From positions 248,001-312,000 of the forward strand of contig JAXGSB010000001.1 of NCBI GenBank assembly GCA_040765295.1: DNA of 64,000 nucleotides, written 5' to 3'. The stretch comes from Scatomorpha sp040765295. Its GTDB lineage: Bacteria; Bacillota; Clostridia; Oscillospirales; Oscillospiraceae. Positions 1-8,880 of the stretch are shown here, in pieces. Each line of letters begins with the position of its first letter. Positions within the stretch are counted from its first letter, which is position 1. The position numbers were made by a program, and so were the translations under genes. The notes below the pieces were generated by a model. The model did no database searches, was not told where the DNA came from, and was given only the letters and a program-made list of their open reading frames with translations.

Positions 1-591
1 GCCTCGATTTTGCGCGCTGTCGGCGGCCGCCGCGCCGCATATGTCGCAGTCGGTTTTTTCGCAGCGCTGCTCTTGTTTTTTGCGTTCATTTATTTTATAA
101 GACCCAAAAACGAAACTCTCTTCGAGCTTCACGAAATACTTAACGGAAGATTATCGAGGAACTTCGGTTCAAAGCGTTTGATAATTTGGGCGGAAACTCT
201 GGAGACTTTTAAAAGCAGGCCCCTTTTAGGCCACGGACCTGCCTCTCTGCCACATCTTTTTACGACGAGATTTGAGCGATTTGTGCCCGAGACGGGGACC
301 CTGCTTGTTTCCTATCTCAACTCTGCGCACAACGAGTTTCTATCACATCTGGCGCAGCTCGGGATTCTCGGGCTTTCGGCATACATCTTCTTCATAATTA
401 CAGTTTTAAAAAAAGTGAGCTTCGGGAGCGATACGGGTTTTGCTCTGTCCGCAGCGGGCTATCTTATTTACAGTTTCTTCGGCAATCTGGGCGGCGCGGT
501 CACGCCGCTATTCTACATAATAATGGCGCTTGCCTCGGCAATGGCAAAGGAGGAGGACAAAATTGAGCATGAACAGAAGCAAATCGCTTGA
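1..591 (+). CDS. O-antigen ligase-like (Wzy/WaaL family) protein, C-terminal part
   Basis: The frame is open from the first base, so the gene begins upstream and only the last ~196 residues are seen. They hold about four hydrophobic segments and a large outer loop with GHGPASLPHLF and then HNEFLSHLAQLGILGL. The second motif is the conserved H-N-x-(F/Y) signature of O-antigen ligase/polymerase membrane proteins, which join or polymerise lipid-linked glycans outside the membrane. The downstream acyltransferase overlaps its 3' end, so the two are co-transcribed. In a Gram-positive-type cell the likely job is surface polysaccharide or teichoic-acid-like assembly. The substrate cannot be told. Confidence 0.75.
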   Translation, partial: ASILRAVGGRRAAYVAVGFFAALLLFFAFIYFIRPKNETLFELHEILNGRLSRNFGSKRLIIWAETLETFKSRPLLGHGPASLPHLFTTRFERFVPETGTLLVSYLNSAHNEFLSHLAQLGILGLSAYIFFIITVLKKVSFGSDTGFALSAAGYLIYSFFGNLGGAVTPLFYIIMALASAMAKEEDKIEHEQKQIA

Positions 592-1627
592 TGTTTTCAA
601 GCTTGCAGCGGCCTTTGGGGTAATACTTATTCATCTTTCCGGCTACGGTATGAAAGAGTTCCCTCTGGATTCGGTGTCTTTTATGGGCTGCCTGTTTTTC
701 AATGCGCTCGGACGTTTCTGCGTGCCGGCATTTCTCATGGTAACGGGCAGGCTGCTGCTCTCGTCGAAAAAAGAGATATGTCCTGAAAAGGCGATAAAAT
801 CATACGCGATTCCAACGCTTATAATTCTGCTCTTCTGGGGCTTTGTCTATGCTGTCTTCCTCAACTTCGGCATGGCCGTTTTAGACGGCGAAAAAATAAG
901 CCTCAATCTTTTGTTTAGCTCCCTTGCCGACACCTTCTTATTCAAGCACGCAGGCCATCTGTACTACCTTCTGATAATAATACTCGTATATCTTTTTCTG
1001 CCGGCGCTTAAAGCATTTATAAGCAATGCGAGCGAGGAAATTTTAAAGCTCACATTTTACCTCTGGCTTATTTTTGCCATAATTTATCCGGTGCTGCTCC
1101 TGTTCAAGCCCTTTTCTCTTCTGGGCGGATGGGCAAAGGCCTATGCCCTCTACATGCCATACTCCTGTATAGGATATGTTTTTGCGGGATGGTATTTGTC
1201 GACAAAAAAATCTGCCTATCGCAAAGAAGCGTATCTCGGAGTGTTTGCGCTGGGTGTTCTTGTAATGATGATGGGGACATATGCTTTCTCGAAACTTATG
1301 GGCGAGCTCTACATGGGCTTTTTAGAGGGCGCCCAGCTGGGGTCATATCTGGCGGCATTCGGACTTTACCGCTATCTCGAGCTGAAGTTCGAGGATGAAA
1401 CTTCGGGCGCCCTGCTTACGAAGCTTTCGGATGCCGGACTTACAATCTACCTTGTGCACTATTTTATCACCTTGATTTTAAGGACAAAGGGGCCGGATAT
1501 ACATAAGATAAGCCCGCTTATCCTAATACCGCTCGAGGCGGTCTTCGTATATGTTCTCAGCTATCTCATTTACCAAATATTAAAGCGGATTGAGCTTTTT
1601 AATAAATATCTTATAAGAAGGGGCTAG
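563..1627 (+). CDS. Acyltransferase 3 family membrane protein
   Basis: About 354 residues with roughly ten membrane segments. The N-terminal SLDVFKLAAAFGVILIHLS matches the start of acyltransferase-3 proteins, where the helix-1 histidine (about H24) is catalytic; these proteins usually O-acetylate cell-surface sugars. I chose the TTG at 563 because AAAGGAGGAGG at 546-556 is about 6 nt upstream. The ATG at 569 (start MNRSKSL) is nearly as good. The gene overlaps the ligase-like gene by 29 nt and stops 2 nt before the next gene, so the three form one operon. The natural substrate is unknown. Confidence 0.8.
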   Translation: MSMNRSKSLDVFKLAAAFGVILIHLSGYGMKEFPLDSVSFMGCLFFNALGRFCVPAFLMVTGRLLLSSKKEICPEKAIKSYAIPTLIILLFWGFVYAVFLNFGMAVLDGEKISLNLLFSSLADTFLFKHAGHLYYLLIIILVYLFLPALKAFISNASEEILKLTFYLWLIFAIIYPVLLLFKPFSLLGGWAKAYALYMPYSCIGYVFAGWYLSTKKSAYRKEAYLGVFALGVLVMMMGTYAFSKLMGELYMGFLEGAQLGSYLAAFGLYRYLELKFEDETSGALLTKLSDAGLTIYLVHYFITLILRTKGPDIHKISPLILIPLEAVFVYVLSYLIYQILKRIELFNKYLIRRG

Positions 1628-1629
1628 TA

Positions 1630-2274
1630 ATGAAAAAACTGAAAGTCAGACTTGCAAAGGAGAAGAAACCCGAGAAAAAGTCGGGCTTGATACAGGATAT
1701 GACCATAAAGGAATACTTGCAGGTTCTGGGCTCTGCGCATAGTATGCCGGGTGGCGGCTGCGCGACAGCGCTTCTGGCTGCACAGGCGGCGGCGCTTGGC
1801 GCAATGGCTTGCAAGATAAGCAAAAACCCAAAGCTTGCCGAAGAGGAGAAGCTGCTCGACGCTATGACAGACTTCTTTATGAGACAGAGTGAGGAAGACA
1901 GAAAATCCTTTCTGCCCCTAGAAAAGGCTTTGAAGATGGATAAGGACGATCCTGAGCGCAAGCTCAAGCTCCCCGCCGCACTCAGGATTGCGATTATGGT
2001 GCCGACGGATGTCATGTTCTCATCGGCGCGCTGCGCGGAGGTGCTCATTAAGGTCGGTGAGAACTGCCGAAAGAGCATATTGTCCGATATAGTTACAGCT
2101 CTCGAGTTCAGCCTGACCGCTATGAAAACGAGCCGCTCTCTGATTTTGGAAAATACAGACAGCATGGTCGACGAGGTATTTAAAAATACGATTCGCCGCG
2201 AGGGAGAGATCCTCTTTGAAGAAACAGAGGGGAAGATACTCAAGGCAATAGAGAAAATCAGCATAAAGCTTTAA
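1630..2274 (+). CDS. Cyclodeaminase/cyclohydrolase family protein (FTCD C-terminal type)
   Basis: 214 residues. After a basic N-terminal tail of ~20 residues comes TIKEYLQVLGSAHSMPGGG (PGGG at 40-43) followed by an Ala-rich helix. This is the signature of the formiminotransferase-cyclodeaminase/FchA fold, an all-helical family acting on formimino- or methenyl-tetrahydrofolate. The length is standard for FchA-like stand-alone proteins. It starts 2 nt after the acyltransferase stop, so it shares that transcript although no functional link to polysaccharide is obvious. No folate-pathway neighbours are adjacent, so the exact reaction is open. Confidence 0.75.
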   Translation: MKKLKVRLAKEKKPEKKSGLIQDMTIKEYLQVLGSAHSMPGGGCATALLAAQAAALGAMACKISKNPKLAEEEKLLDAMTDFFMRQSEEDRKSFLPLEKALKMDKDDPERKLKLPAALRIAIMVPTDVMFSSARCAEVLIKVGENCRKSILSDIVTALEFSLTAMKTSRSLILENTDSMVDEVFKNTIRREGEILFEETEGKILKAIEKISIKL

Positions 2275-2590
2275 AGATTAAAAAGCACTTGGCAGCGCAC
2301 AGTGTCGGATGCTTTTAAAGTTCAAATAAAAAAAAGAATACGATTTTGTGATTTGTGATTTTTTAACTTTTCTGTCTTTTTTATCAATAGCGAACTGCTT
2401 CAAAACGTTGCAATTGAGCAGTCAATATGATAAAATTTTATACATCTATATAAAGTGATTAAGGAAAAATTATGGGCCGCAGACACCCTGTTTATTTAAG
2501 AGACTTAATATCTGCCACCCATGGTGTAAAATTACAGAAAGACCTTAAAACAGTAAAACTAATAAAAAAATATGAGAGGGGAGATTTTTT
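2275..2590. other. Intergenic region upstream of larA
   Basis: AT-rich spacer without a convincing gene. A weak inverted repeat (AAAAGCA ... TGCTTTT, about 2281-2316) could end the preceding operon. A promoter for larA lies at 2408-2436, giving a leader of about 145 nt. A 61-codon frame starting at 2472 runs into larA in another frame and is not taken as real. Confidence 0.5.
2408..2436 (+). promoter_or_regulatory. Sigma-A-type promoter for larA-lctD-etfBA
   Basis: TTGCAA, 17-nt spacer, TAAAAT. The predicted start near 2443 leaves a leader of about 145 nt before the larA GTG. Confidence 0.55.
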
Positions 2591-3850
2591 GTGTTGCATA
2601 TTCCTTATGGAGACACCTATTTTGAATTTCCAAAGAGCAAAGCGGACGCGATATTGACCTCGCGTATCGATGAGCTCCAAGCCGAGGGAAGCGGTTTAGA
2701 AATTGTTAGAAAGGCAATGGAAAATCCGATAGATTCTCCGCGTCTTTCCGAACTTGCAAAGGGAAAAAAGAACTGTGTGATTATAATTTCCGACCACACC
2801 AGACCTGTTCCCAGCAAGGACATTCTTCCGAACATGTTTGACGAGCTCAAAGAGGGAAATCCGGATATCGATATCACTCTGCTTGTGGCGACCGGTTTTC
2901 ACAGACCTACGACCGACAAGGAGCTTCTAAGCAAACTCGGCGAAGAGATTATGAACCAAGTCAAGATTGTCATACACGACTGCAGAGACGACGAAGCCAA
3001 TGTCAAAATCGGAGTTCTGCCCTCGGGCGCTCCCTGCGTTATAGACAAGCTTGCTGTTGAGGCGGATCTGCTGGTATCCGAGGGTTTTATCGAGCCTCAC
3101 TTCTTCGCAGGTTTTTCAGGCGGACGCAAGAGCGTTCTGCCCGGAATTTCCGATCAGGTGACGGTACTCGGAAACCACTGCTCGCGCTTTATACACAGCG
3201 AAAATTCCCGCACCGGCATTCTCGACGGGAACCCGATGCACGAGGATATGCTGGCCGCCGCAGAAATGGCAAATCTGGCATATATTGTAAACGTCGTTAT
3301 CGACGAAGATAAAAAGACGGTTGCCGCTTTTGCAGGCAATCCGGTTACCGCCCACAGACAGGGCTGCGATTTCCTTTTGAGCTACTGCAAGGTCGAGCCC
3401 GTTCATTCGGACATAGTTATCACGTCAAACGGCGGCGCTCCTCTGGATCAAAACATCTATCAGACAGCCAAGGGTATGAGCGCTGCGGAGGCAAGCTGCA
3501 AAGAGGACGGAGTTATCATACTCTGCGCCGAATGCGCCGATGGCCACGGAGGCCAAGCCTTCTACGAGGCTCTCAGGGACTGCAGCGATGTTTTTTGCCT
3601 TTACGATGAGTGCATGGCAACGCCGCAGGATGAAACCACTCCGGATCAGTGGGAAATTCAGATTCTTTGCAGAATACTCAAGAAGTTCAAGATGATTTTT
3701 GTAACCCGCCCGGAAATCAAAGAGATGGTAGAAGAGATGAAGATGATTTATGCATCCAGCTTGGACGAGGCCGTCGAAATGGCAAAGGCCATGGGCAAAG
3801 AGAGCATTACAGTGATCCCTAACGGAGTATCCGTTATTGTAAAAGAATAA
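2591..3850 (+). CDS. larA: Nickel-dependent lactate racemase family protein (LarA)
   Basis: 419 residues. Diagnostic LarA positions are all present with a constant offset of four from the Lactiplantibacillus plantarum enzyme: H104, H170, K180 (the lysine that anchors the nickel-pincer cofactor) and H196. SDHTRP is at 67-72. The family interconverts D- and L-2-hydroxyacids, classically lactate, but members also act on other hydroxyacids. GTG start, with GAGGGGAG about 7 nt upstream; the next codon, TTG, is an alternative. It leads an operon with a GlcD-type dehydrogenase and EtfBA, resembling the lactate operon of Acetobacterium woodii. Cofactor genes larB, larC and larE are not in the window. 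Confidence 0.88.
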   Translation: MLHIPYGDTYFEFPKSKADAILTSRIDELQAEGSGLEIVRKAMENPIDSPRLSELAKGKKNCVIIISDHTRPVPSKDILPNMFDELKEGNPDIDITLLVATGFHRPTTDKELLSKLGEEIMNQVKIVIHDCRDDEANVKIGVLPSGAPCVIDKLAVEADLLVSEGFIEPHFFAGFSGGRKSVLPGISDQVTVLGNHCSRFIHSENSRTGILDGNPMHEDMLAAAEMANLAYIVNVVIDEDKKTVAAFAGNPVTAHRQGCDFLLSYCKVEPVHSDIVITSNGGAPLDQNIYQTAKGMSAAEASCKEDGVIILCAECADGHGGQAFYEALRDCSDVFCLYDECMATPQDETTPDQWEIQILCRILKKFKMIFVTRPEIKEMVEEMKMIYASSLDEAVEMAKAMGKESITVIPNGVSVIVKE

Positions 3851-3875
3851 ATAAATAAAAACAGGAGGTTTTTAA

Positions 3876-5294
3876 ATGGCAAAATACAACAAAGTTACCC
3901 CGGAGATTGCCGAGCAGCTCAAAGCTGTCGTAGGAGAGAAGAGATTCTTCATCGGCGATGGCATCAATCCGGACTATAGCCACGATGAGATGCCCATTTA
4001 CGGGAAGTTCCTCCCGGAAGCGGTCTGCGAGGCGGAAACCACGGAAGAAGTTTCCGAAATAATGAAAATTTGCTCGGAGAACAAAATTCCGGTAACCCCC
4101 AGAGGTTCCGGTACCGGTCTTGTAGGCGGCTGTGTCCCCATATATGGCGGAATAGTTTTGGGAACCACACGCATGAACAAGATTTTGGAATACGATATTA
4201 ACAACCTTGCTGTCCGCGTACAGCCCGGCGTTCTGCTTCAGGATTTGGCGGCGGACGCTCTTGAACAGGGACTTATGTATCCGCCCGATCCGGGTGAGAA
4301 GACCTCGACCTTGGGCGGAAACGTTGCAACAAACGCAGGCGGCATGCGCGCCATCAAATACGGCGTTACCAGAGACTATGTCCTCGCCATGACAGTTGTT
4401 CTTCCCACGGGAGAAATCATGGAGCTCGGAAAAACAGTCTTTAAAACCAGCTCCGGCTACAGTCTGCTCCACCTCATGATCGGCTCGGAGGGCACACTCG
4501 GAATAATCACCGAACTGACACTGAAGCTCATTCCGAAACCGAATTTCGACATGTCTTTCATCCTGCCCTTCCCCGATATCGAGAGCTGCATTTCGGCCGT
4601 GCCCAAGATAAAGCTTGCCAACCTCGACCCGCAGTCTATTGAGTTTATGGACAAAGATATCGTCATGTCCTCGGCAGCCTTCACGGGCAACCCCGTGTTC
4701 CCCACCGAATATGAAGGCGAATCTGTTGAAGCAAGCATTCTGGTCACCTTAGTCGGCGACAGCGAGGAAGAAATCGAGCCCAAGATGGAGCGCTTGGCGG
4801 AAGTTGCCGAAGAAGCCGGCGCATTTGACGTTCTGGTTGTAGATACACCTACACTCAAGAAGGAAGTCTGGGAGGCCAGAAGCAGCTTCCTCACAGCTAT
4901 CGAGGCGGATACCAAACTGCTCGACGAGATGGACGTTGTTGTTCCTGTCGATAAGATACCCGAGTTCCTGATGTATGTGCGCGAACTGGGCGATAAGTAC
5001 AACATCCGCATCAGAAACTTCGGACACGCCGGAGACGGCAACCTCCACATCTACTGCTGCTCCAACGACCTCAGTGAAGAGGAATTCCTGAAAGTCAATC
5101 AGATTATCATGGACAAATGCTACACCAAGTGCAATGAGTTTGGAGGCCAAGTCTCGGGTGAGCACGCCATCGGACACGCAAAGAAAGAATATCTGCTTGA
5201 GTCTGCGGGTCAGACAGCCTATGACCTTATGGGTGCGATTAAAAAGATATTCGACCCCAACATGATTCTCAATCCCGGAAAGGTCTGCGTATAA
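3876..5294 (+). CDS. lctD: FAD-linked 2-hydroxyacid (lactate) dehydrogenase, GlcD/LctD type
   Basis: 472 residues, the usual size for GlcD-type flavoproteins. The FAD-binding PCMH domain shows PRGSGTGLVGG (75-85) and TLGGNVATNAGG (145-156). The catalytic C-terminal domain shows GHAGDGNLH (383-391) and SGEHAIG (427-433). It oxidises a 2-hydroxyacid, most likely D-lactate, to the 2-oxoacid. Placement between larA and etfBA suggests an LctBCD/Ldh-Etf complex, in which NAD is reduced by lactate at the expense of reduced ferredoxin. Start ATG with AGGAGG about 9 nt upstream. Glycolate or another 2-hydroxyacid remains possible. Confidence 0.87.
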   Translation: MAKYNKVTPEIAEQLKAVVGEKRFFIGDGINPDYSHDEMPIYGKFLPEAVCEAETTEEVSEIMKICSENKIPVTPRGSGTGLVGGCVPIYGGIVLGTTRMNKILEYDINNLAVRVQPGVLLQDLAADALEQGLMYPPDPGEKTSTLGGNVATNAGGMRAIKYGVTRDYVLAMTVVLPTGEIMELGKTVFKTSSGYSLLHLMIGSEGTLGIITELTLKLIPKPNFDMSFILPFPDIESCISAVPKIKLANLDPQSIEFMDKDIVMSSAAFTGNPVFPTEYEGESVEASILVTLVGDSEEEIEPKMERLAEVAEEAGAFDVLVVDTPTLKKEVWEARSSFLTAIEADTKLLDEMDVVVPVDKIPEFLMYVRELGDKYNIRIRNFGHAGDGNLHIYCCSNDLSEEEFLKVNQIIMDKCYTKCNEFGGQVSGEHAIGHAKKEYLLESAGQTAYDLMGAIKKIFDPNMILNPGKVCV

Positions 5295-5320
5295 TCAGCC
5301 TCGGCAAAAACAATTAATTC

Positions 5321-5352
5321 ATATGAGGGGGCGCTTCTTTGCCCCCTCATAT
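5321..5352 (+). promoter_or_regulatory. Strong intercistronic hairpin between lctD and etfB
   Basis: Perfect 12-bp stem, ATATGAGGGGGC (5321-5332) and its complement (5341-5352), with an 8-nt loop. No T-run follows, so it is not a standard terminator. It may stabilise or process the lctD-etfBA mRNA and set subunit ratios, or block 3' exonucleases. Confidence 0.6.
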
Positions 5353-5378
5353 AGTAAATAGAAGATAGGAGATAATAT

Positions 5379-6182
5379 ATGCTAAATATTCTTGTCTGTG
5401 TCAAACAGGTTCCGGATGTTGATTTGGTCAAGATGGACCCCGAAACCGGAAACCTCGTGCGCGAGGGAGTGCCTGTTTACACAAACCCCCTTGATCTCAA
5501 TGCGCTTGAGGCGGCAGTCAGAGTAAAGAAAGAATATGGCGGTGAGATTACTGCAATAACGATGGGGCCTCCCATGGCTGAATCGACTCTCAGAGAGTGC
5601 ATTGCCGTCGGCGCGGATTATGCGGTGCTGATCAGCGGCCGTCCGTTCGGCGGAGCCGATACGCTCTCCACCTCATATTCAATACAGATGGCCGCAGATA
5701 TGCTGGGTAAAAAATTCGATATGATTTTCTGCGGAAAAGAGTCTATCGACGGCGCTACCGGCCAAATGGGAAGCCAGCTTGCCGAGCGTTTCGACGCTGC
5801 TCAGATTACCGGCTGCTTTAAGATACTGAATGTCGATACCGAAAAAATGACAGTGCTTGCCGAAAGGGAGCTGGAAAAGGGAATCGAAACTGTTGAAGCC
5901 GATCTGCCCTGCCTTTTCACGGTCGAAAAAGAAAACTACAGAGCCAGCATTCCCAACTTTAAGGGAAAAATGGCTGCGAAGAAGGCTACGGTAACAGTGT
6001 TCAGCGAAAACGATATCGACGGCCTCGACATGAGTAAAATAGGCGTTCCCGGATCCGGAACAATCGTACCCAGAATCTATCCTCCCGAGCTTCCCGAACC
6101 GGGACAGATTATAAACGAAGGCAACGCCGAAAAAGATGTAAATAAGCTCTTCGAGCTTCTTGCAGATAAAGGCGCTATCTAG
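5379..6182 (+). CDS. etfB: Electron transfer flavoprotein beta subunit (EtfB/LctB-like)
   Basis: 267 residues. Begins MLNILVCVKQVPD, typical of EtfB. Contains GADTLSTSY (92-100) and GKESIDGATGQMG (119-131), the positions where bifurcating EtfB proteins bind the second FAD and NAD. It pairs with the EtfA encoded 9 nt downstream. Together with LctD this fits a confurcating lactate dehydrogenase that couples lactate oxidation by NAD to ferredoxin oxidation. The RBS is AGGAGA at 5367-5372. The gene follows a strong intercistronic hairpin, so its mRNA may be controlled separately from lctD. Confidence 0.9.
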   Translation: MLNILVCVKQVPDVDLVKMDPETGNLVREGVPVYTNPLDLNALEAAVRVKKEYGGEITAITMGPPMAESTLRECIAVGADYAVLISGRPFGGADTLSTSYSIQMAADMLGKKFDMIFCGKESIDGATGQMGSQLAERFDAAQITGCFKILNVDTEKMTVLAERELEKGIETVEADLPCLFTVEKENYRASIPNFKGKMAAKKATVTVFSENDIDGLDMSKIGVPGSGTIVPRIYPPELPEPGQIINEGNAEKDVNKLFELLADKGAI

Positions 6183-6191
6183 GAGGAGAAT

Positions 6192-7190
6192 ATGAATAAA
6201 AGAGATTATAAAAATATCTGGGTTTATATTGAGAACGATGGCGGAAAGGTAGCTCCGGTATCCTTAGAGCTTCTCTGCGAGGCGCGCAAGCTCTGCGATG
6301 TTATGGACGAAAAGCTCTATGCCGTTCTTCTAAACAAATTTGATGAAGAAGATATGCAAAAGATTCGCAGTTGCGGCATCGACGGAACCATCACTGTCGA
6401 AGGCACCGGATACGACTTCTACAATACCGATGCCTATTCCAACGCCTTCACGGTACTTTCGCAAAAATACAATCCCTCGACGATTTTTGTGGGCGGCACG
6501 ATAAACGGACGCGACTTTGCTCCCAGGTTTGCCGTGCAGCTCAACACGGGCTGCACCTCCGACGCTATGGAAGTTCAGTACGACGCGGAAACAGGAGACC
6601 TCGAGTTTATCGAGCCGGCGGTCGGCGGAAAAATTATGGCAGTCATCACCTTCCCCGAGCTTCGTCCCCAAATCAGCACTATAAGAACCGGAACTTTCAA
6701 GTTCGAGCCCACGGGCGCCAAGGACGAAATCGAGGAAATAGTAGAGAAAATAGACTTCCCCGTAGATAAAATTCGCATGAGACACCTCTCATTCGCCGAG
6801 TTCGACTATGATCCCGATCTGGAAATAGCCGATGCCGAGATTATAGTCGGCGTTGGAAACGGCCTCAAGGAAGAGGGCGACCTGCAGAAATACAGAGAGC
6901 TTGCAAAGCTTTTGGGCGGCAAACTTGGCTGCACAAGACCCCTGTTCGACAGAGATATCATCCCCTACAAGCTCATGATCGGTCAGTCGGGCACGATAAT
7001 CAAGCCCAAGCTTTATATATGCTTCGGTGTTTCGGGCGCTGTAAACCATGTTGCAGGCATAACCGCCGATACCTTTGTTGCGGTCAACACGGATCCCGAC
7101 GCTCAGATTTTCAACTACTGCGATTACGGCATAGTCGGAGACATGAACGAAGTCTGCGACCTGATGATTTCGAGACTCAAGGAAAAATAA
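6192..7190 (+). CDS. etfA: Electron transfer flavoprotein alpha subunit (EtfA/LctC-like)
   Basis: 332 residues. The C-terminal FAD domain is recognisable at about 263-320: GQSGTIIKPKLYICFGVSGA, then AVNTDPDAQIF and DYGIVGD. No CxxCxxC ferredoxin motif is present, unlike the ferredoxin-fused EtfA described for some lactate dehydrogenase/Etf complexes, so ferredoxin must dock without a built-in relay. GGAGGAG precedes the ATG. The gene ends the + operon just before a bidirectional terminator. Partners are EtfB and LctD; electrons pass among lactate, NAD and ferredoxin. Confidence 0.88.
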   Translation: MNKRDYKNIWVYIENDGGKVAPVSLELLCEARKLCDVMDEKLYAVLLNKFDEEDMQKIRSCGIDGTITVEGTGYDFYNTDAYSNAFTVLSQKYNPSTIFVGGTINGRDFAPRFAVQLNTGCTSDAMEVQYDAETGDLEFIEPAVGGKIMAVITFPELRPQISTIRTGTFKFEPTGAKDEIEEIVEKIDFPVDKIRMRHLSFAEFDYDPDLEIADAEIIVGVGNGLKEEGDLQKYRELAKLLGGKLGCTRPLFDRDIIPYKLMIGQSGTIIKPKLYICFGVSGAVNHVAGITADTFVAVNTDPDAQIFNYCDYGIVGDMNEVCDLMISRLKEK

Positions 7191-7231
7191 ACTCCCGTTA
7201 GGGGAAACTCTTTAATAAAGTGTAAAAAACC

Positions 7232-7266
7232 GGAGCTGCAGCAATTGCTGCAGCTCCAATTTTTTT
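7232..7266. terminator. Bidirectional terminator between etfA and the UxaA-type gene
   Basis: Perfect 11-bp stem GGAGCTGCAGC / GCTGCAGCTCC with a 4-nt loop. T-run on + (7260-7266) and A-run before it (7224-7229), so it serves both convergent operons. Confidence 0.9.
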
Positions 7267-7278
7267 GCTTTGAATTTG

Positions 7279-8442
7279 TTAAATAACCGGCCCCAAGCAA
7301 TGAATGTCTATGTTGTTGAAGTAGCGTAGAGCCTCGTTTTTGGTCTGCTCTCCGCTTAGAACTCTGAGCAAAAGCTCAAAGGCCTCTTCTCCGACATCGT
7401 GTATGCTCTTTTTGCCTTCCAGAATCACGCCGGCATTCAGGTCCATGTCATTTATCATGCGCTCATAGGTATTCGGGTTTCCGCATATCTTAATGACAGG
7501 CATGGTCGGGAAGCCCTGCGGCGAGCCTCTGCCGGTCGAGAACATCATGACCTGAGCTCCGGTGGCCGCCATTCCTGTGAGTATTTCAGGCTCTCTGCCC
7601 GGGGTATCCTTTATCCACAGACCTTTCTGTCCGTCTATGAGCTCGGGATAATCCAGCACACCCTGAATCGGGGAAGAGCCCGACTTCATAATGGCTCCCA
7701 GCGACTTTTCTTCAATAGAGGAAAGTCCGCCCGCTATGTTGCCCGGAGTGGGCTGGCCCTTGCGCATATCGCAGCCGAGCGACTTGGCTCTGGCCTCCAT
7801 GTTGCGGACGATTTCATAAATCTTATCCGAAACTTCTTCCGTAACACCTCTTCTGGCAAGTATGTGCTCGGCGCCTATAAACTCCGTTGTCTCTCCGAAA
7901 ACCACGGTTGCCCCAAGCGACACCAGCTTGTCGGCAACATAGCCGATAACGGCGTTCGAGGCCATTCCGCTGGTCGCATCCGAGCCGCCGCACTTGATCG
8001 ACATGATAACTTCGCTTATGTCGATATCTTCACGCTGCTGACTTCCAATTTTCCTTACAAGGGCTTGGGCCTTGTTGATGCCGTCGGCTATGGCGTTGGC
8101 AGTGCCGCCGATCTCCTGAATCCTTACAATCTCTACAGGCTTGCCGCTCTTTTTAATACCTTCATAGAGTCTTTCGACATCTGTTCCCTCGCACCCTAAG
8201 GATAAGAGCAGTACTGCGCCTATATTCGGAGTGAGGGCAAGGCTGAGCAGAGTGTCGGTGACTCGCTCCAAGTCCGGCGGGAGCTGGCAGCAGCCCTGAT
8301 GGTGTAAAATTGCCTGTGTACCCTGAACCTGTGCTAAAATGCTGGAGGCCACATCGTTGGAGCAGACAACTGTGGGGATAAGCGCAACAATATTGCGTGA
8401 GCCGACTCTGCCGTCGGGTCTTCTATAACCTTTAAATTTCAT
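7279..8442 (-). CDS. UxaA-family dehydratase/lyase, large subunit (altronate dehydratase or sulfolactate lyase SuyB type)
   Basis: 387 residues. Starts GYRRPDGRVGSRN and carries cysteines in VVCSND, HHQGCCQ, LGCEGTD and KCGGSDATSG, the pattern of the UxaA/GarD C-terminal domain that holds an iron-sulfur cluster and eliminates from sugar acids. The N-terminal SAF domain is encoded separately just upstream with a 4-nt ATGA overlap, giving a split enzyme. Split pairs of this kind include SuyAB, which cleaves (R)-sulfolactate to pyruvate and sulfite, as well as some altronate and galactarate dehydratases. The lactate-gene neighbourhood suggests a three-carbon hydroxyacid, but the substrate is unproven. 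Confidence 0.8.
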   Translation of the reverse strand: MKFKGYRRPDGRVGSRNIVALIPTVVCSNDVASSILAQVQGTQAILHHQGCCQLPPDLERVTDTLLSLALTPNIGAVLLLSLGCEGTDVERLYEGIKKSGKPVEIVRIQEIGGTANAIADGINKAQALVRKIGSQQREDIDISEVIMSIKCGGSDATSGMASNAVIGYVADKLVSLGATVVFGETTEFIGAEHILARRGVTEEVSDKIYEIVRNMEARAKSLGCDMRKGQPTPGNIAGGLSSIEEKSLGAIMKSGSSPIQGVLDYPELIDGQKGLWIKDTPGREPEILTGMAATGAQVMMFSTGRGSPQGFPTMPVIKICGNPNTYERMINDMDLNAGVILEGKKSIHDVGEEAFELLLRVLSGEQTKNEALRYFNNIDIHCLGPVI

Positions 8443-8750
8443 TTCTTTCCCTCCCAGTCGCCTCTGCCGCGCATTGATTCCAGATTGTGTACATGCACAT
8501 AATCTCCTTTTTTGATGTCGGCGACAGCAATGCCTATCTCTTCACCATACTTGATTATGAGCTCGCCTTTTGCAATATCGCGAATTGCAAGCTTGTGTCC
8601 ATAGGGTATGTCCTCGGAGATTACTATCTCTTTTTCCTTGCCTTTTTCGTCCTTAACCGTGACAGCCGCGCCTTTTTCCGCTCCGTTGGAGAAAACTGTT
8701 GCGACGTTGTCTTTTTCGTTAATCTTAAGGGCCAAAATTAAATCAGCCAA
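8439..8750 (-). CDS. SAF-domain small subunit of UxaA-type enzyme (SuyA-like)
   Basis: 103 residues, one SAF domain: IPYGHKLAIRDI, then IKYGEEIGIA and DYVHVHN, the conserved features of the UxaA N-terminal (SuyA) domain. It acts as the partner of the large subunit immediately downstream. TTG start with GGAGGA 6 nt upstream. It lies downstream of the permease gene but past a terminator. A TATAAT on the minus strand (8794-8799) without a good -35 could give an independent weak promoter; readthrough from lctP is the alternative. Confidence 0.82.
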   Translation of the reverse strand: MADLILALKINEKDNVATVFSNGAEKGAAVTVKDEKGKEKEIVISEDIPYGHKLAIRDIAKGELIIKYGEEIGIAVADIKKGDYVHVHNLESMRGRGDWEGKK

Positions 8751-8835
8751 TTGAACTCCTCCTTTTTATAGATTTGTTGATGGTCTGTCATTCATTATAC
8801 ATCAATTATCAAGATAAAGCTTCATAAAATTAAAA

Positions 8836-8864
8836 TTGTCCCCCCGCAGCCGGCGGGGGGACAA
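8836..8864 (-). terminator. Terminator of lactate permease gene
   Basis: 12-bp perfect GC-rich stem TTGTCCCCCCGC / GCGGGGGGACAA with a short loop. On the minus strand it is followed by TTTTAATTTTAT. Confidence 0.85.
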
Positions 8865-8880
8865 AAGCGTGAAGCTGATT

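Noticed and set aside
2472..2657. 61-codon ORF in the larA leader
   Set aside because: It runs into larA in another frame, has no family resemblance, and its RBS is poor compared with larA.
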